A stretch of 64,000 nt of DNA from Teretinema sp942493045 (GCA_942493045.1 OW818665.1:496001-560000); one strand, 5' to 3'; shown: positions 43,370 through 52,620, counted from the first letter of the stretch. The notes: generated from the sequence alone by a model not told the origin. A program made the numbers and translations.

Positions 43370-44251
43370 ATGAAAAAAATATTATTCATTTTACTTATTT
43401 TTTTAAGTTCAAATATTTTGTTTTCATTGGATAATAATTATTTTAAAACTAATATCAAAATTGATCATCTATTTGTTAATTCCCTAGACGGTTTACGAAT
43501 AAGGGATGAACCATCATTATCAGGAAATAGAATTGGTGTCCTGTATGATAGAATGTCAATAAAAGTTGTATCTATAGGAAATGAAACTGAAATTGATGGA
43601 ATAAAATCAAATTGGATAAAAATTTTACTCCCACTTGAAACTATAAAAAATCAAACAAATATTTATGGTTGGGTTTTTGGAGGTTACTTAACAAATGAAC
43701 TAAAATCCTTTTCCACAATAGGATGGTCTGATTCTGATTTACAAAGATATCTTTGCAGATTTAGTTGGGTAAATGGCCAAAGGACATATAGAAGATTTGA
43801 TTTAGCCGGAACATATTCAATGGGCTTACTTGAATCAGGTTTCGGTGGAGATGGAAAGTATTCTCTTTCAATGAAAGAAAATACAATTACAGTAGAAGCT
43901 TCTTATGGTGATGAAGAATCTGAAAGTGAAATTAAAACTGACGTGTATTATATTAAAAATATTGAAGAAGATAGAATTATCTTAAATGTAAATAATGAAG
44001 ATATTGAATTAAAACCCTCACTTACAAATAGTTATTTTTGGGGAAATCTTTCTAATGAAAATATTAGAATTGGAACACTTGAAGAAACTTCATATAATGC
44101 TCTCTTATTTTCTTTTGCTACGAATATGATAAAAAATATAGGTTCTATAAATTTACTGAAAGAGGTAACTAATAATTTAGTAAAAATGGGAATCCTTATT
44201 GAGGATGATGAATATAAGGAAGAATATAATTCTTATTGGAATTTGCAATAG
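43370..44251 (+). CDS. secreted protein with N-terminal SH3b domain
   Basis: 293 residues. I start at ATG 43370 because AAGGAG (43357-43362) precedes it and a signal peptide (about 1-20) begins there; the frame extends upstream into attC without meaning. Residues 35-107 are an SH3b domain (DGLRIRDEPSLSGNRIG, then WIKI and YGWVFGGYLTNE). The rest, about 185 residues, is beta-rich and unrecognised. The SH3b domain is similar to that of the protein at 1356. Confidence 0.8.
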   Translation: MKKILFILLIFLSSNILFSLDNNYFKTNIKIDHLFVNSLDGLRIRDEPSLSGNRIGVLYDRMSIKVVSIGNETEIDGIKSNWIKILLPLETIKNQTNIYGWVFGGYLTNELKSFSTIGWSDSDLQRYLCRFSWVNGQRTYRRFDLAGTYSMGLLESGFGGDGKYSLSMKENTITVEASYGDEESESEIKTDVYYIKNIEEDRIILNVNNEDIELKPSLTNSYFWGNLSNENIRIGTLEETSYNALLFSFATNMIKNIGSINLLKEVTNNLVKMGILIEDDEYKEEYNSYWNLQ

Positions 44252-44252
44252 C

Positions 44253-44378
44253 ACATAACAACTGCTTCAACCTGATATTTTCTTTGTCACATTTTGTGCT
44301 GTCGTCGCTTCGCTCCTCGGCAAAAAATGCGCCAAGCCGCTACGCGGCGCGAAAATACAGGTTAAGCAAATGTTATGT
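44253..44378 (+). other. attC site 58
   Basis: R'' ACATAAC, R' GTTATGT; exchange after G44372. Core ACATTTTGTGC / GGCAAAAAATG imperfect; side hairpin GCCGC(TAC)GCGGC is longer than usual. Leader CTaCGCC(TGC)GGCGAG follows. Confidence 0.93.
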
Positions 44379-45056
44379 CTACGCCTGCGGCGAGGATAAG
44401 AGATGTGGCATTGGTCAAATTGTTATCACGCTTGGAGTACAAGAGCCTGGCTTCCAAAGCAATCGGTTATTAATCGTATAATTATGACCAGGTCAGTGTT
44501 AAATACTTTCAGTACCGTATTGCTAATTTTAAAAGACGATTAAAAAAAATAAAAATACCACAAATAAATAAGTTAGTTGAAGTATTCGAAAGCAGTTTGA
44601 AGGGGGAACTTGTTCCCCCCGAACAGTTGCTTTCGAATTCTTCAATACATATGTATTTGCACAAAAGTATTATTTTGGCTTTAAAATAATTGTAAAATCG
44701 GTAAAAACGACAAAAATAATAGGTTGTACAAGTCATTAAGAGAAGAATTATAAAATAGCACGCTTGAAGAACAAGAAGCTGTATTTGATGATAATGGATC
44801 GGTAGCACGATAAACTTGCGCAAGTAAGTATTCTTAAGAAATAGTAAGAACCAGGAATAAGGCAAGAAAAAGAATTTGGTAAGAATTGTAGGAATGAACA
44901 TCGAAGAATAAGAATGAAGAGAAGAAGCGAAAACCAAAGAAACATAACAACTGCTTCAACCTGATATTTTCTTTGTCACAACTTTTGCGTCGCTGCGCTC
45001 CTGATGCAAAAGTTGCGCCAAGCCCTTCGGGCACAAAAATACAGGTTAAGCAAATG
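44373..45056 (+). repeat. gene-less cassette family C, copy 2
   Basis: 684 bp, the same length as copy 1 (13573-14256) and nearly identical; differences include two in the inverted repeat region (44580-44600). No convincing gene. Confidence 0.88.
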
Positions 45057-45062
45057 TTAGCA
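44942..45062 (+). other. attC site 59
   Basis: R'' ACATAAC, R' GTTAGCA; exchange after G45056. Inner stem CAACTTTTGC / GCAAAAGTTG. Leader TGaCGC(TAC)GCGCA follows. Confidence 0.95.
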
Positions 45063-45134
45063 TGACGCTACGCGCAATAAGAATTATTCAATCGTTTCGT
45101 ATGTTACAATTTTTATTAATATAAGGAGATATTT

Positions 45135-45587
45135 ATGCTTGAACTAAAAGGAAAATTAGGAAAAATTATTAGTGTAGATGAAAATTTTGTTGAGTTTAAA
45201 CAAAAATCACTTTTTACTGGAACCAATGAAAGGAAGATGCCTATAAGTAAAATTAGTTCTGTAGAAGTTAAAAAGCCAGGTTTTATGGCTGGATATATTC
45301 AAATTGCAGAAGTTGGTGCAAGTAAAAATAAAGGAATTTCCACAGGAGCAATGCAAGCAGCTGAAGATGAAAATTCTGTTCTTTTTAATGGCCAAGATGA
45401 ATATGAGATTGCATTACAAATTAAAGAATTTATTGAAAACCAAATGGTAAAATTAAGTTCAAATACTGTTGTAACTCAACAAACTTCGTCTGCTGATGAA
45501 ATTTCAAAATTTAAAAATCTTTTAGATCAAGGTATTATAAATCAAGAAGAATTTGATGCAAAAAAGAAACAACTTCTTGGATTATAA
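45135..45587 (+). CDS. DUF4429/PH-like protein with SHOCT domain
   Basis: 150 residues. The first ~90 residues look like a bacterial PH-type domain (GKLGKIISVDENFVEFKQK, then KISSVEVKKPGFMAGYIQI), as in DUF4429-like proteins. Residues about 120-150 are a SHOCT domain (EISKFKNLLDQGIINQEEFDAKKKQLLGL quoted only in part: LLDQGIINQEEFDAKKKQLL), a short oligomerisation or membrane-targeting unit. AAGGAG precedes the ATG. Cytoplasmic, function unknown. Confidence 0.82.
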   Translation: MLELKGKLGKIISVDENFVEFKQKSLFTGTNERKMPISKISSVEVKKPGFMAGYIQIAEVGASKNKGISTGAMQAAEDENSVLFNGQDEYEIALQIKEFIENQMVKLSSNTVVTQQTSSADEISKFKNLLDQGIINQEEFDAKKKQLLGL

Positions 45588-45680
45588 GTTTTTTTAATAA
45601 TACAGTTGTTTAGTTAGCCAATCATCAATCAACTTTTGTTAACTATTGTTTCTATGATATTATTTTAGTATTTTGAAGAA

Positions 45681-45798
45681 TGCTAACAACTGCTTCAACA
45701 TCGACAATTCCTTTGTCATGGTTTGTGCTGTCGCTACGCTTGGCACAAACCACGCCAAGCCCTTCGGGCCGGAATTGCGAGTTAAGCAAATGTTGGGT
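45681..45798 (+). other. attC site 60
   Basis: R'' TGCTAAC, R' GTTGGGT; exchange after G45792. Left arm CAACATCGA with an extra base; inner stem ATGGTTTGTGC / GCACAAACCA. Confidence 0.94.
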
Positions 45799-46148
45799 CG
45801 ACGCTTCGCGCGAGAGGAAAAGAAAGAGAAACTTGTCGTTCGAAGAATTTTGTATTTGGCTGTGTATGGATTGTTATAAAAATAAATGTAAATCACGGTC
45901 TCATATGGTAGATGCGCAAGTTTCTGAAGCCCATAGGGCTGGCTCATGATTATCAAAAAGTAAATTATTTACGTGCTGATGAATAGATATGCTGGAATAG
46001 TGACCCCACGTGGAACGGGCATCGAACGAAAGAGGCCCCAACAACGGTTTCAACCTGTCAATTCCTGTTGTCATGGTTTGTGCTAGTCGCTACGCTCGGC
46101 ACAAACCACGCCAAGCCCTTCGGGCCGGAATTGCAGGTTAAACCAATG
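45793..46148 (+). repeat. gene-less cassette family A, copy 11
   Basis: 356 bp, leader CGaCGC(TTC)GCGCG, subgroup of copies 1 and 5. Confidence 0.9.
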
Positions 46149-46154
46149 TTCGAC
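46036..46154 (+). other. attC site 61 (family A type)
   Basis: R'' CCCCAAC, R' GTTCGAC; exchange after G46148. Leader GaCGCC(TTC)GGCGC follows. Confidence 0.95.
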
Positions 46155-46179
46155 GGACGCCTTCGGCGCAGAGGAAAAA

Positions 46180-46617
46180 ATGGAAAATATTGAATTGAAA
46201 TTATTTAATGAATTATCTGAGTTTATTATTCAAAGATTTCCAAAAGGACATGGTGGTGCAGCGATTTTATATACAAAAGAAAATATTAGTTTAGTTAGTA
46301 TTGCATTATCAAGTGCAAATGGAAGTGCTGGTTTATGTATGGAAACTGGCGCAATGTGTGAAGCCCAAAAAAATAATTATTGTGTTACACATTCTTTATG
46401 TATATCTCGAGATAATGAAAATTCTCAATTTAAAATACTTACTCCGTGTGGAATATGTCAAGAAAGGTTATTGTATTGGGGAAATAAAGTAAAAGTAGCA
46501 ATAACTAATAAACAAAATGAATTGATTTTTATTGAATTAAAGGATATTAATCCGCATTGTTGGCTTGAGGCATATAGTGAAGAAAAGCTTGAATCATATG
46601 AAAATGATAATTTATAA
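46180..46617 (+). CDS. cytidine deaminase-like protein
   Basis: 145 residues. Zinc-dependent deaminase motifs: C53-x-E55 in LCMETGAMC (the Cys form of the usual H/C-A-E) and C90-x2-C93 in TPCGICQERL. The length and motif spacing match small cytidine or blasticidin-S deaminases, which remove the amino group of cytosine rings. It could serve nucleoside salvage or resistance to a cytosine-type antibiotic. GAGGAAA precedes the ATG. A damaged zinc-ribbon gene follows in the same cassette. Confidence 0.85.
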   Translation: MENIELKLFNELSEFIIQRFPKGHGGAAILYTKENISLVSIALSSANGSAGLCMETGAMCEAQKNNYCVTHSLCISRDNENSQFKILTPCGICQERLLYWGNKVKVAITNKQNELIFIELKDINPHCWLEAYSEEKLESYENDNL

Positions 46618-46662
46618 AGAGTATTGATAAAATAAAGCATTATAACTATTAAGGTTTAATTA

Positions 46663-46925
46663 ATTATAGAAAATAATGAAGAAAGTATTTTTATTACTTG
46701 TCCAAATGTAAAAATTTGATGTATATACCAAATATTGAGGATAAAAAAAGTAGTTATAAATGTTCAAGATGTAATTATTTAATAGTAATTGGAAGTTGTT
46801 CAAAATATATAACCGAAAAGGCATGGATACAAATTAAGGGAATTGAAGAGAAAGGTGCACATAAACCAATTTATAGGTATCAATGTAAAATATGTAGACG
46901 AGTAATTGGTGTATTAATTAATTAG
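46663..46925 (+). pseudogene. zinc-ribbon-like gene, probably frameshifted
   Basis: One frame reads ...ESIFITCPN and then shifts; another, one base off, continues CKNLMYIPNIEDKKSSYKCSRC and QCKICRR to the stop. Joined by a 1-bp insertion near 46707 they would give FITCPNCKNLMYIP, a normal C-x2-C ribbon with two more C-x2-C pairs. No good start codon precedes the first frame; the downstream frame could start at TTG 46698 or ATG 46719. The gene looks degraded. Confidence 0.5.
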
Positions 46926-46930
46926 GAAGC

Positions 46931-47039
46931 GTCGAACAACTGCTTCAACCTGACATTGCTATTGTCATGAAAATTGCAGTCGCTTCGCTCGGCAATTTTC
47001 ACGCCAATGTACGCAATGCAGGTTAAGCAAATGTTAGCC
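46931..47039 (+). other. attC site 62
   Basis: R'' GTCGAAC, R' GTTAGCC; exchange after G47033. Inner stem GAAAATTGC / GCAATTTTC. Leader GGaCCC(TTC)GGGCC follows. Confidence 0.95.
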
Positions 47040-47198
47040 GGACCCTTCGGGCCGAAAAAAAACAAGAGATTATTGGTATTAGTTTCTAGTTATCTAATTG
47101 AAAAAAATGATAAAAGATAAAATAACAGATGATAATACAAAAAAATAGTATTACTTTGTTGGGCTGATACTTAAATGAGCTTAAGAAAAGGAGAAATA

Positions 47199-47675
47199 AT
47201 GAAAAATCAAATACTTAATAGGTTCTTTATTTTTATTATTACTATTCTATTATCTTCTTGTTATAATAATGATAATTGGATAATTGGGAAAGAATATAAA
47301 GATTCAAAAGAATTGATTGAACTTAATGGATATGTTTCATCTGGAGCACTGATTCTTGATAAAAAAAATTATCTATATTCAATAGAGCTTTTTAGTACAA
47401 TTGATGAGAAGTTGTTACTAATTAATAAAAAAGTAGAAAATGGAAATTTCAAAGTTATTGATTATTTAATAGTACAATCAGATCAAAATCAAAAATGGAC
47501 ATTTAATACCGATTCAGAGAATTATATTTTCATTTATCATGTAAAAGGTAACAGATATGTTGCAAATTATGCTTGGAAGATAATTCAAGATAAATCTGGG
47601 AAATGGAATATAAATGATATTACAAATAATATTATGGAATATGATGAAATATTAAATTATGCTAACATTGATTAA
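47199..47675 (+). CDS. lipoprotein, hypothetical
   Basis: 158 residues. I start at ATG 47199 after AAGGAG (47188-47193). The signal peptide ends in LLSSC, a lipobox, with the lipidated Cys at about residue 21. The mature domain is beta-rich with Trp and Tyr residues and is not recognised. An upstream in-frame ATG at 47175 lacks a ribosome site. Confidence 0.75.
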   Translation: MKNQILNRFFIFIITILLSSCYNNDNWIIGKEYKDSKELIELNGYVSSGALILDKKNYLYSIELFSTIDEKLLLINKKVENGNFKVIDYLIVQSDQNQKWTFNTDSENYIFIYHVKGNRYVANYAWKIIQDKSGKWNINDITNNIMEYDEILNYANID

Positions 47676-47684
47676 AAAAAATAC

Positions 47685-47803
47685 GGCTAACAACTGCTTC
47701 AACTTGACATTTCCTGTTGTCATGGTTTGTGCTGGTCGCTTCGCTCGGCACAAACCACGCCAAGCTCTTCGAGCCGGAAATGCAAGTTAAGCAAATGTTC
47801 GAC
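47685..47803 (+). other. attC site 63
   Basis: R'' GGCTAAC, R' GTTCGAC; exchange after G47797. CAACTTGA / CAAGTT arms; inner stem ATGGTTTGTGC / GCACAAACCA. Side hairpin is GCTC(TTC)GAGC instead of GCCC(TTC)GGGC, a compensated change. Leader GaCGC(TTC)GCGC follows. Confidence 0.95.
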
Positions 47804-47899
47804 GGACGCTTCGCGCAGAGGGAAAATTAGTTTGTGTTAAAAATGATAAAATATGCGCATAGCATTATGCGTGTGCATGATAATAAAGAAGGAGTAATT

Positions 47900-48511
47900 G
47901 TGAAAAATGTTGTATTGGTTCTACTTACAGTTTGTTTAATATTGTCTTGTAGTGATAAGAATAAAAGTTTAAATAATGAAAATAGTATTAATGTAAATAT
48001 AAACGAAGCGATAAGTATAAATAGTGAAATACAAAGAACTAAATCAATAAATGATGAATATTTCATTTATGATTTTTGGAATAATCCATTTCTTGATTAT
48101 CAGTTCCAACCAGATTATTTCGGTGAAAATATTGTTGCTTTATTAAAGAATGAACATAATGCATTAGAAATTACTGAAATAAGAATTGAAAATATCGATT
48201 GGATAAATGGTTATTACTTTAAAACGCAAATAAAAAATGATGATTTTGAAACTTATTATCTTTCTCCATATGATAAAAGTTCATATAGAAGACCATTATT
48301 AGTAATCACAGGTAATAAAATAAAGTTAAAATCAAATATTTATATTGGTATGGATCGAGATAATTTAATATCAATTATTGAGAATAATGATCAGAATTCA
48401 CATGTTGAGTATAATGATAATAAAATAGTAGTAACAATTGAAGAAGTATGGGTTTACTTTATATTAAGTAATGATTTGTTGAACACTATTGAAATTCAAG
48501 TTGGTACTTAA
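47900..48511 (+). CDS. lipoprotein, hypothetical
   Basis: 203 residues. GTG 47900 is the best start: AAGGAG lies at 47889-47894 and a signal peptide with lipobox LILSC begins there. The frame extends 22 codons upstream without signal character. The mature part has an Asn-rich linker followed by a beta-rich domain. Family not recognised. Confidence 0.72.
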   Translation: MKNVVLVLLTVCLILSCSDKNKSLNNENSINVNINEAISINSEIQRTKSINDEYFIYDFWNNPFLDYQFQPDYFGENIVALLKNEHNALEITEIRIENIDWINGYYFKTQIKNDDFETYYLSPYDKSSYRRPLLVITGNKIKLKSNIYIGMDRDNLISIIENNDQNSHVEYNDNKIVVTIEEVWVYFILSNDLLNTIEIQVGT

Positions 48512-48516
48512 TAAAC

Positions 48517-48634
48517 GTCGAACAACTGCTTCAACTCGACAATTCCTGTTGTCATGGTTTGTGCTGTCGCTGCGCTCGGCACAAACCACGCCAAGCCCTT
48601 CGGGCCGGAATTGCGAGTTAAGCAAATGTTAGAA
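48517..48634 (+). other. attC site 64
   Basis: R'' GTCGAAC, R' GTTAGAA; exchange after G48628. CAACTCGA / GAGTT arms; inner stem ATGGTTTGTGC / GCACAAACCA. Leader GaCCC(TGC)GGGC follows. Confidence 0.95.
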
Positions 48635-48700
48635 AGACCCTGCGGGCGGCGGAATTAAAGAGAAGAAATAATTATTTAACTTACTTAAAACGGAGTTAAT

Positions 48701-49495
48701 ATGAAAATTGCTTGTTTTAGTGTTGCAGCATTGGATTATTTTCCACAACAAGATCAATATTTTGCCGGTGGAAATTCTCTTAATCAAACTGTTAGATTTA
48801 AACAATTGGGACATGAGAGTTGTTTTATCGGTGCATTGGGAACAGATACTGCAGGTGATAAAATTGAAGAGTTATTACAAAAAGTTTCTGTAGATATTTC
48901 ACATCTATATAGAATTCCTGGAATTACTGCATGTAATAAGCTTCTCGATGATGAGAATGGTGAACGTACAGGTATTGATGGTGCATGGCAAAGTGGTGTA
49001 TATGGCACATTTAAACTAAATGAATCTGACTGGAAATATATTGAAAAATATAATATATGGGCAACGCATGCAAATGGAGTAAATTACGATCAAGCTTTAT
49101 TACATAAAAAAAAGAATAACTTTTTAGTTGTAGATTTTTTACATTTCGATACATATGAGCTCTTAGAAAAAGGACTTGATTTTGTTGATATTGCATATTT
49201 TGGTGGTGTAATAAAGCAGTTACCAGATTTAGTAAATATATCAAAATATTTCAAAGGAATAATTGTATTAACATTAGGAGCAGATGGAAGTATTGCTATA
49301 AAAAATGGTAATAAATATGAACAAGAAGCTTTACCAATAAAAAAAGTAATTGATACAACGGGTTGTGGTGATGCTTTCCAAGCTGGTTTCTCAGCAGCGT
49401 ATTATGTATCAAAGGATATAAAAAAAGCACTTTTAGCAGGAGCAACATTAGGAAGAGATGCTGCATCAAATTTTGGTGGGGTTTCTTGGATATAA
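48701..49495 (+). CDS. PfkB-family sugar kinase (FrlD-like)
   Basis: 264 residues, full length. The substrate side shows FAGGNSLNQTVRFKQLG and FIGALGTDTAGD; the ATP side shows IVLTLGADGS and DTTGCGDAFQAGF with catalytic base D224. The compact size and the YFPQ..FAGGN start are like FrlD, fructoselysine 6-kinase, but the true sugar is uncertain. It would phosphorylate a sugar or Amadori compound in the cytoplasm. CGGAGT precedes the ATG. No partner deglycase is in the cassette. Confidence 0.88.
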   Translation: MKIACFSVAALDYFPQQDQYFAGGNSLNQTVRFKQLGHESCFIGALGTDTAGDKIEELLQKVSVDISHLYRIPGITACNKLLDDENGERTGIDGAWQSGVYGTFKLNESDWKYIEKYNIWATHANGVNYDQALLHKKKNNFLVVDFLHFDTYELLEKGLDFVDIAYFGGVIKQLPDLVNISKYFKGIIVLTLGADGSIAIKNGNKYEQEALPIKKVIDTTGCGDAFQAGFSAAYYVSKDIKKALLAGATLGRDAASNFGGVSWI

Positions 49496-49502
49496 AACAG
49501 AT

Positions 49503-49624
49503 TTCTAACAACTGCTTCAACCTGATATTTTCTTTGTCACATTTTGTGCTGTCGCTTCGCTCCTAACGCACAAAATGCGCCAAGCCCTTCGGGCGCGAAA
49601 ATACAGGTTAAGCAAATGTTGGGT
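49503..49624 (+). other. attC site 65
   Basis: R'' TTCTAAC, R' GTTGGGT; exchange after G49618. Inner stem CATTTTGTGC / GCACAAAATG. Leader CGaCGC(TTC)GCGCG follows, but the cassette is not family A. Confidence 0.95.
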
Positions 49625-49670
49625 CGACGCTTCGCGCGCGGAAGAAAAGAAAGAATAGGATTCAAAATAA

Positions 49671-50282
49671 ATGATTAGTACAGTTTTTTTTGATTATGAT
49701 GGTGTAATGACACCTGATAAAAGTGGATCATATTCAATTTGTAAATATATATCATCAGCAGCAAATGTTGATTATGAGTTGTTTTCAAATGAGTACAAAA
49801 AATATAATGATCAATTATTGTATGGAAAAAAAACACATGAAGATATTTGGAATATAATATGCGAAGGAATCGGAGTTAATATAAGTATAAAATATTTGTA
49901 TGATTCATTCAAAAATACACCCATTAATGAGAAAATGTTTGAATTGGTGAAGAAGATTAAAAAAAATTATAAAACGGGATTAATTACGGATAATAAAAAA
50001 GATCGAATGGATGCAGTAATAAATTATCAAAAACTTCATGATTTATTTGATGTTATTACGATTTCAGCAGTAATTGGTTCAGGAAAAGATAAAGAAGAAA
50101 TATTTATAAATACAGTCAAAAATTTGAATGTAACATTTTCTGATTGTATATTTATTGATAATCAAGAAAAGAATTTAATAATTCCAAAGAAATTAGGAAT
50201 TAAGACTATATTTTATGATCATAAATTAAATAACATTAAAACCCTTTATGGAGAGTTAAAAATGTTAGGTATTAAGTTGTAA
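49671..50282 (+). CDS. HAD-superfamily hydrolase
   Basis: 203 residues. Motif I FFDYDGVMT with D8 and D10 both present, motif II GLITDN, motif III a Lys in GSGKDKEEIF, motif IV FIDNQEKNLIIPKKLG. A helical cap between motifs I and II makes this HAD subfamily IA, probably a phosphatase for a small phosphorylated metabolite. It lies directly after the PfkB kinase cassette, but the two are separate cassettes. Confidence 0.87.
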   Translation: MISTVFFDYDGVMTPDKSGSYSICKYISSAANVDYELFSNEYKKYNDQLLYGKKTHEDIWNIICEGIGVNISIKYLYDSFKNTPINEKMFELVKKIKKNYKTGLITDNKKDRMDAVINYQKLHDLFDVITISAVIGSGKDKEEIFINTVKNLNVTFSDCIFIDNQEKNLIIPKKLGIKTIFYDHKLNNIKTLYGELKMLGIKL

Positions 50283-50290
50283 AAACAAAA

Positions 50291-50406
50291 ACCCAACAAC
50301 TGCTTCAACCTGACATTGCTATTGTCACACTTTTTGCTAGTCGTCGCTTCGCTCCTCGGCAAAAAATGCGCCAATTTACGCAATGCAGGTTAAGCAAATG
50401 TTCGAA
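50291..50406 (+). other. attC site 66
   Basis: R'' ACCCAAC, R' GTTCGAA; exchange after G50400. Inner stem CACTTTTTGC / GCAAAAAATG with one mismatch. Leader CGaCGC(TGC)GCGCG follows. Confidence 0.94.
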
Positions 50407-50486
50407 CGACGCTGCGCGCGGGGCGGATAAAATCAAGAAAAAACTCTATAAATATTTGAAGATTTTGTAATGATTACTGGAAAAAC

Positions 50487-50515
50487 TTGACAAAGTATAT
50501 ACCATGATCTATATT
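50487..50515 (+). promoter_or_regulatory. promoter of the third vapBC-type pair
   Basis: TTGACA (50487-50492), 17-bp spacer, TATATT (50510-50515), about 20 bp before the antitoxin ATG. The region between is rich in TATA palindromes that could serve as operator. Confidence 0.78.
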
Positions 50516-50534
50516 ATATATAGAGGTAATTTAT

Positions 50535-50765
50535 ATGCAAACAGCCAAACTTTTCCAGAATGGACGATCTCAGGCAGTTAGGTTGCCCAAAGAATATCAA
50601 TTCAGTGGAGATGATGTATTTATTCAAAAACATGGTGATGCCGTCCTTTTAATTCCACATGAAAAAGCTTGGGCTGTATTTCTTGAAGGACTTTCAGGCT
50701 TTTCAGATGATTTTATGAAAGATGGAAGGGATCAAGGATCCGATCAAATAAGAGAGGGTCTTTAA
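50535..50765 (+). CDS. vapB: VapB-type antitoxin (AbrB/SpoVT fold)
   Basis: 76 residues. AKLFQNGRSQAVRLPKEYQFSGDDVFI is the swapped-hairpin AbrB fold of the VapB/MvpA group, unlike the ribbon-helix-helix VapB copies elsewhere in the window. The C-terminus (FMKDGRDQ) binds the PIN toxin. Its stop is directly followed by the toxin ATG. TAGAGGT precedes the start. Confidence 0.92.
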   Translation: MQTAKLFQNGRSQAVRLPKEYQFSGDDVFIQKHGDAVLLIPHEKAWAVFLEGLSGFSDDFMKDGRDQGSDQIREGL

Positions 50766-51164
50766 ATGTATCTTCTGGATACGAATATTTGTATTTTTGC
50801 AATCAATAAACGACCAGCAAATATACTTGAGATAATCAAAAAAAAATCAAAATCAGGTATATATATTTCATCTTTAACTGTTGCTGAGTTGGAGTATGGT
50901 GTAGAGAATAGCAAATATATTGAAGATAATCGTATTGCATTACTTAAGTTCTTATCAATATTTAATGTTTTAAATTTCGATGATATGGATGCTGCTCCAT
51001 ATGGAAAATTAAAAACAAAACTAAAGAAAACTGGTCAAATAATTGGTCCCATTGATATGCTTTTAGCTGCGCAAGCAATTAGCAAAGAGTTAATATTTGT
51101 CACAAATAATGTGGATGAATTTAAAAGAATTGATGGATTGAAAATAGAAGATTGGACTAAATAA
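50766..51164 (+). CDS. vapC: VapC-type PIN toxin (MvpT-like)
   Basis: 132 residues. YLLDTNICIFAINKRP gives the first PIN Asp, SLTVAELEYGVENS the Glu cluster, GPIDMLLAAQA the third acidic position and FVTNNVDEF the last. This is the MvpT/VapC group known to cut initiator tRNA. It has no gap from the antitoxin, so the two are translated together. Confidence 0.94.
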   Translation: MYLLDTNICIFAINKRPANILEIIKKKSKSGIYISSLTVAELEYGVENSKYIEDNRIALLKFLSIFNVLNFDDMDAAPYGKLKTKLKKTGQIIGPIDMLLAAQAISKELIFVTNNVDEFKRIDGLKIEDWTK

Positions 51165-51189
51165 CTATTAGGTGCAGTTAAGAAAAGAG

Positions 51190-51298
51190 TTCGAACAACT
51201 GCTTCAACCTGATATTGCTATTGTCATGAAAATTGCAGTCGCTTCGCTCGGCAATTTTCACGCCAATGTACGCAATGCAGGTTAAGCAAATGTTGGGT
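51190..51298 (+). other. attC site 67
   Basis: R'' TTCGAAC, R' GTTGGGT; exchange after G51292. Inner stem GAAAATTGC / GCAATTTTC. Leader TGaCGC(TCC)GCGCA follows. Confidence 0.95.
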
Positions 51299-51648
51299 TG
51301 ACGCTCCGCGCAAGGGGAAAAGAAAGAGAAACTTGTCGTTCGAAGAATTTTGTGTTTGGCTGTGTCGAGATTGTTGTAAAAGCAAATGTAAATCACGGTC
51401 TCAAATGGTTGATGCGCTAGTTCCTGAAGCCCATAGGGCTGGCCCATGATTATTAAAAAGTAAATTATTTACATGCTGATGAATAGATATGCTGGAATAG
51501 TGACCCCATGTGGAACGGGCTTCGAACGAAAGAGGTCCCAACAACGGTTTCAACCTGTCAATTCCTGTTGTCATGGTTTGTGCTAGTCGCTGCGCTCGGC
51601 ACAAACCACGCCAAGCCCTTCGGGCCGGAATTGCAGGTTAAACCAATG
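51293..51648 (+). repeat. gene-less cassette family A, copy 12
   Basis: 356 bp, leader subfamily TTGaCGC(TCC)GCGCAA; head-to-tail with copy 13. Confidence 0.9.
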
Positions 51649-51654
51649 TTGGGT
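51536..51654 (+). other. attC site 68 (family A type)
   Basis: R'' TCCCAAC, R' GTTGGGT; exchange after G51648. The only family A site whose R'' differs from CCCCAAC. Confidence 0.95.
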
Positions 51655-52004
51655 TGACGCTCCGCGCAAGGGGAAAAGAAAGAGAAACTTGTAGTTCGAA
51701 GAATTATGTGTTTGGCTGTGTATGGATTGTTGAAAAAGCAAATGTAAATCACGGTCTCAAATGGTTGATGCCCTAGTTCCTGAAGCCCATAGGGCTGGCC
51801 CATGATTATTAAAAAGTAAATTATTTACACGCTGATGAATAGATATGCTGGAATAGTGACCCCGCGTGGAACGGGCTTCGAACGAAAGAGGCCCCAACAA
51901 CGGTTTCAACCTGTCAATTCCTGTTGTCATGGTTTGTGCTAGTCGCTGCGCTCGGCACAAACCACGCCAAGCCCTTCGGGCCGGAATTGCAGGTTAAACC
52001 AATG
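51649..52004 (+). repeat. gene-less cassette family A, copy 13
   Basis: 356 bp, TTGaCGC(TCC)GCGCAA leader. A substitution creates TGA in the only plus-strand frame that is open in other copies, which argues against coding. Confidence 0.9.
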
Positions 52005-52010
52005 TTATAT
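51892..52010 (+). other. attC site 69 (family A type)
   Basis: R'' CCCCAAC, R' GTTATAT; exchange after G52004. Confidence 0.95.
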
Positions 52011-52620
52011 CGTCGTCGCTAACGCGACGCGCCGAAGATTTCGCCAAGGCGAGGAATAAGAGAAGAACTGGCTCGCTTCGCTCGGAAGATAAAGAAAGAG
52101 AAGTTAATCAGAAAGCAAAGAAATATTGAGATGTTGCTACGCAATATTTTTGGAATCGCTTTTCGCGAGGAATAATTAAGAAGGCTACGAAAAGTTGCTA
52201 CGCAATATTGTTATAATCGCTCACCGCGGGAAAGAATTAAGATAACTTCGAAAGGTTGCTACGCAATACTGTTGTAATCGCTCACCGCGGGAAAGAGTTA
52301 AGAAGGCTTCGACAAGTTGCTACGCAAAATTGTTGTAATCGCTCACCGCGGGAAAGAGTGAAGAAGACTCCGACAGGTTGCTGCGCAATATAATATGAAT
52401 CGCTCACAGTGAGGAATTTGTTAGACCGCTTCGCGACATTATTATACGAATAAGAAATGTAAAAAAAATAAAAAAATATACTAAAAAAATGAATAAAAAT
52501 AGAAGAAAAGGAAAAATATATAACAACTAGTTCAACCTGACATTGCTATGTCACAAAACTTGCTTTCTGGCTTCGCCAGGCAAGTTTTGCGCCATGTACG
52601 CAATGCAGGTTAACTAAATG
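52005..52620 (+). repeat. gene-less cassette family B, copy 9
   Basis: 616 bp. One GGCTCGCTTCGCTCGG unit, then five 61-bp units at 52133, 52194, 52255, 52316 and 52377. Confidence 0.9.
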
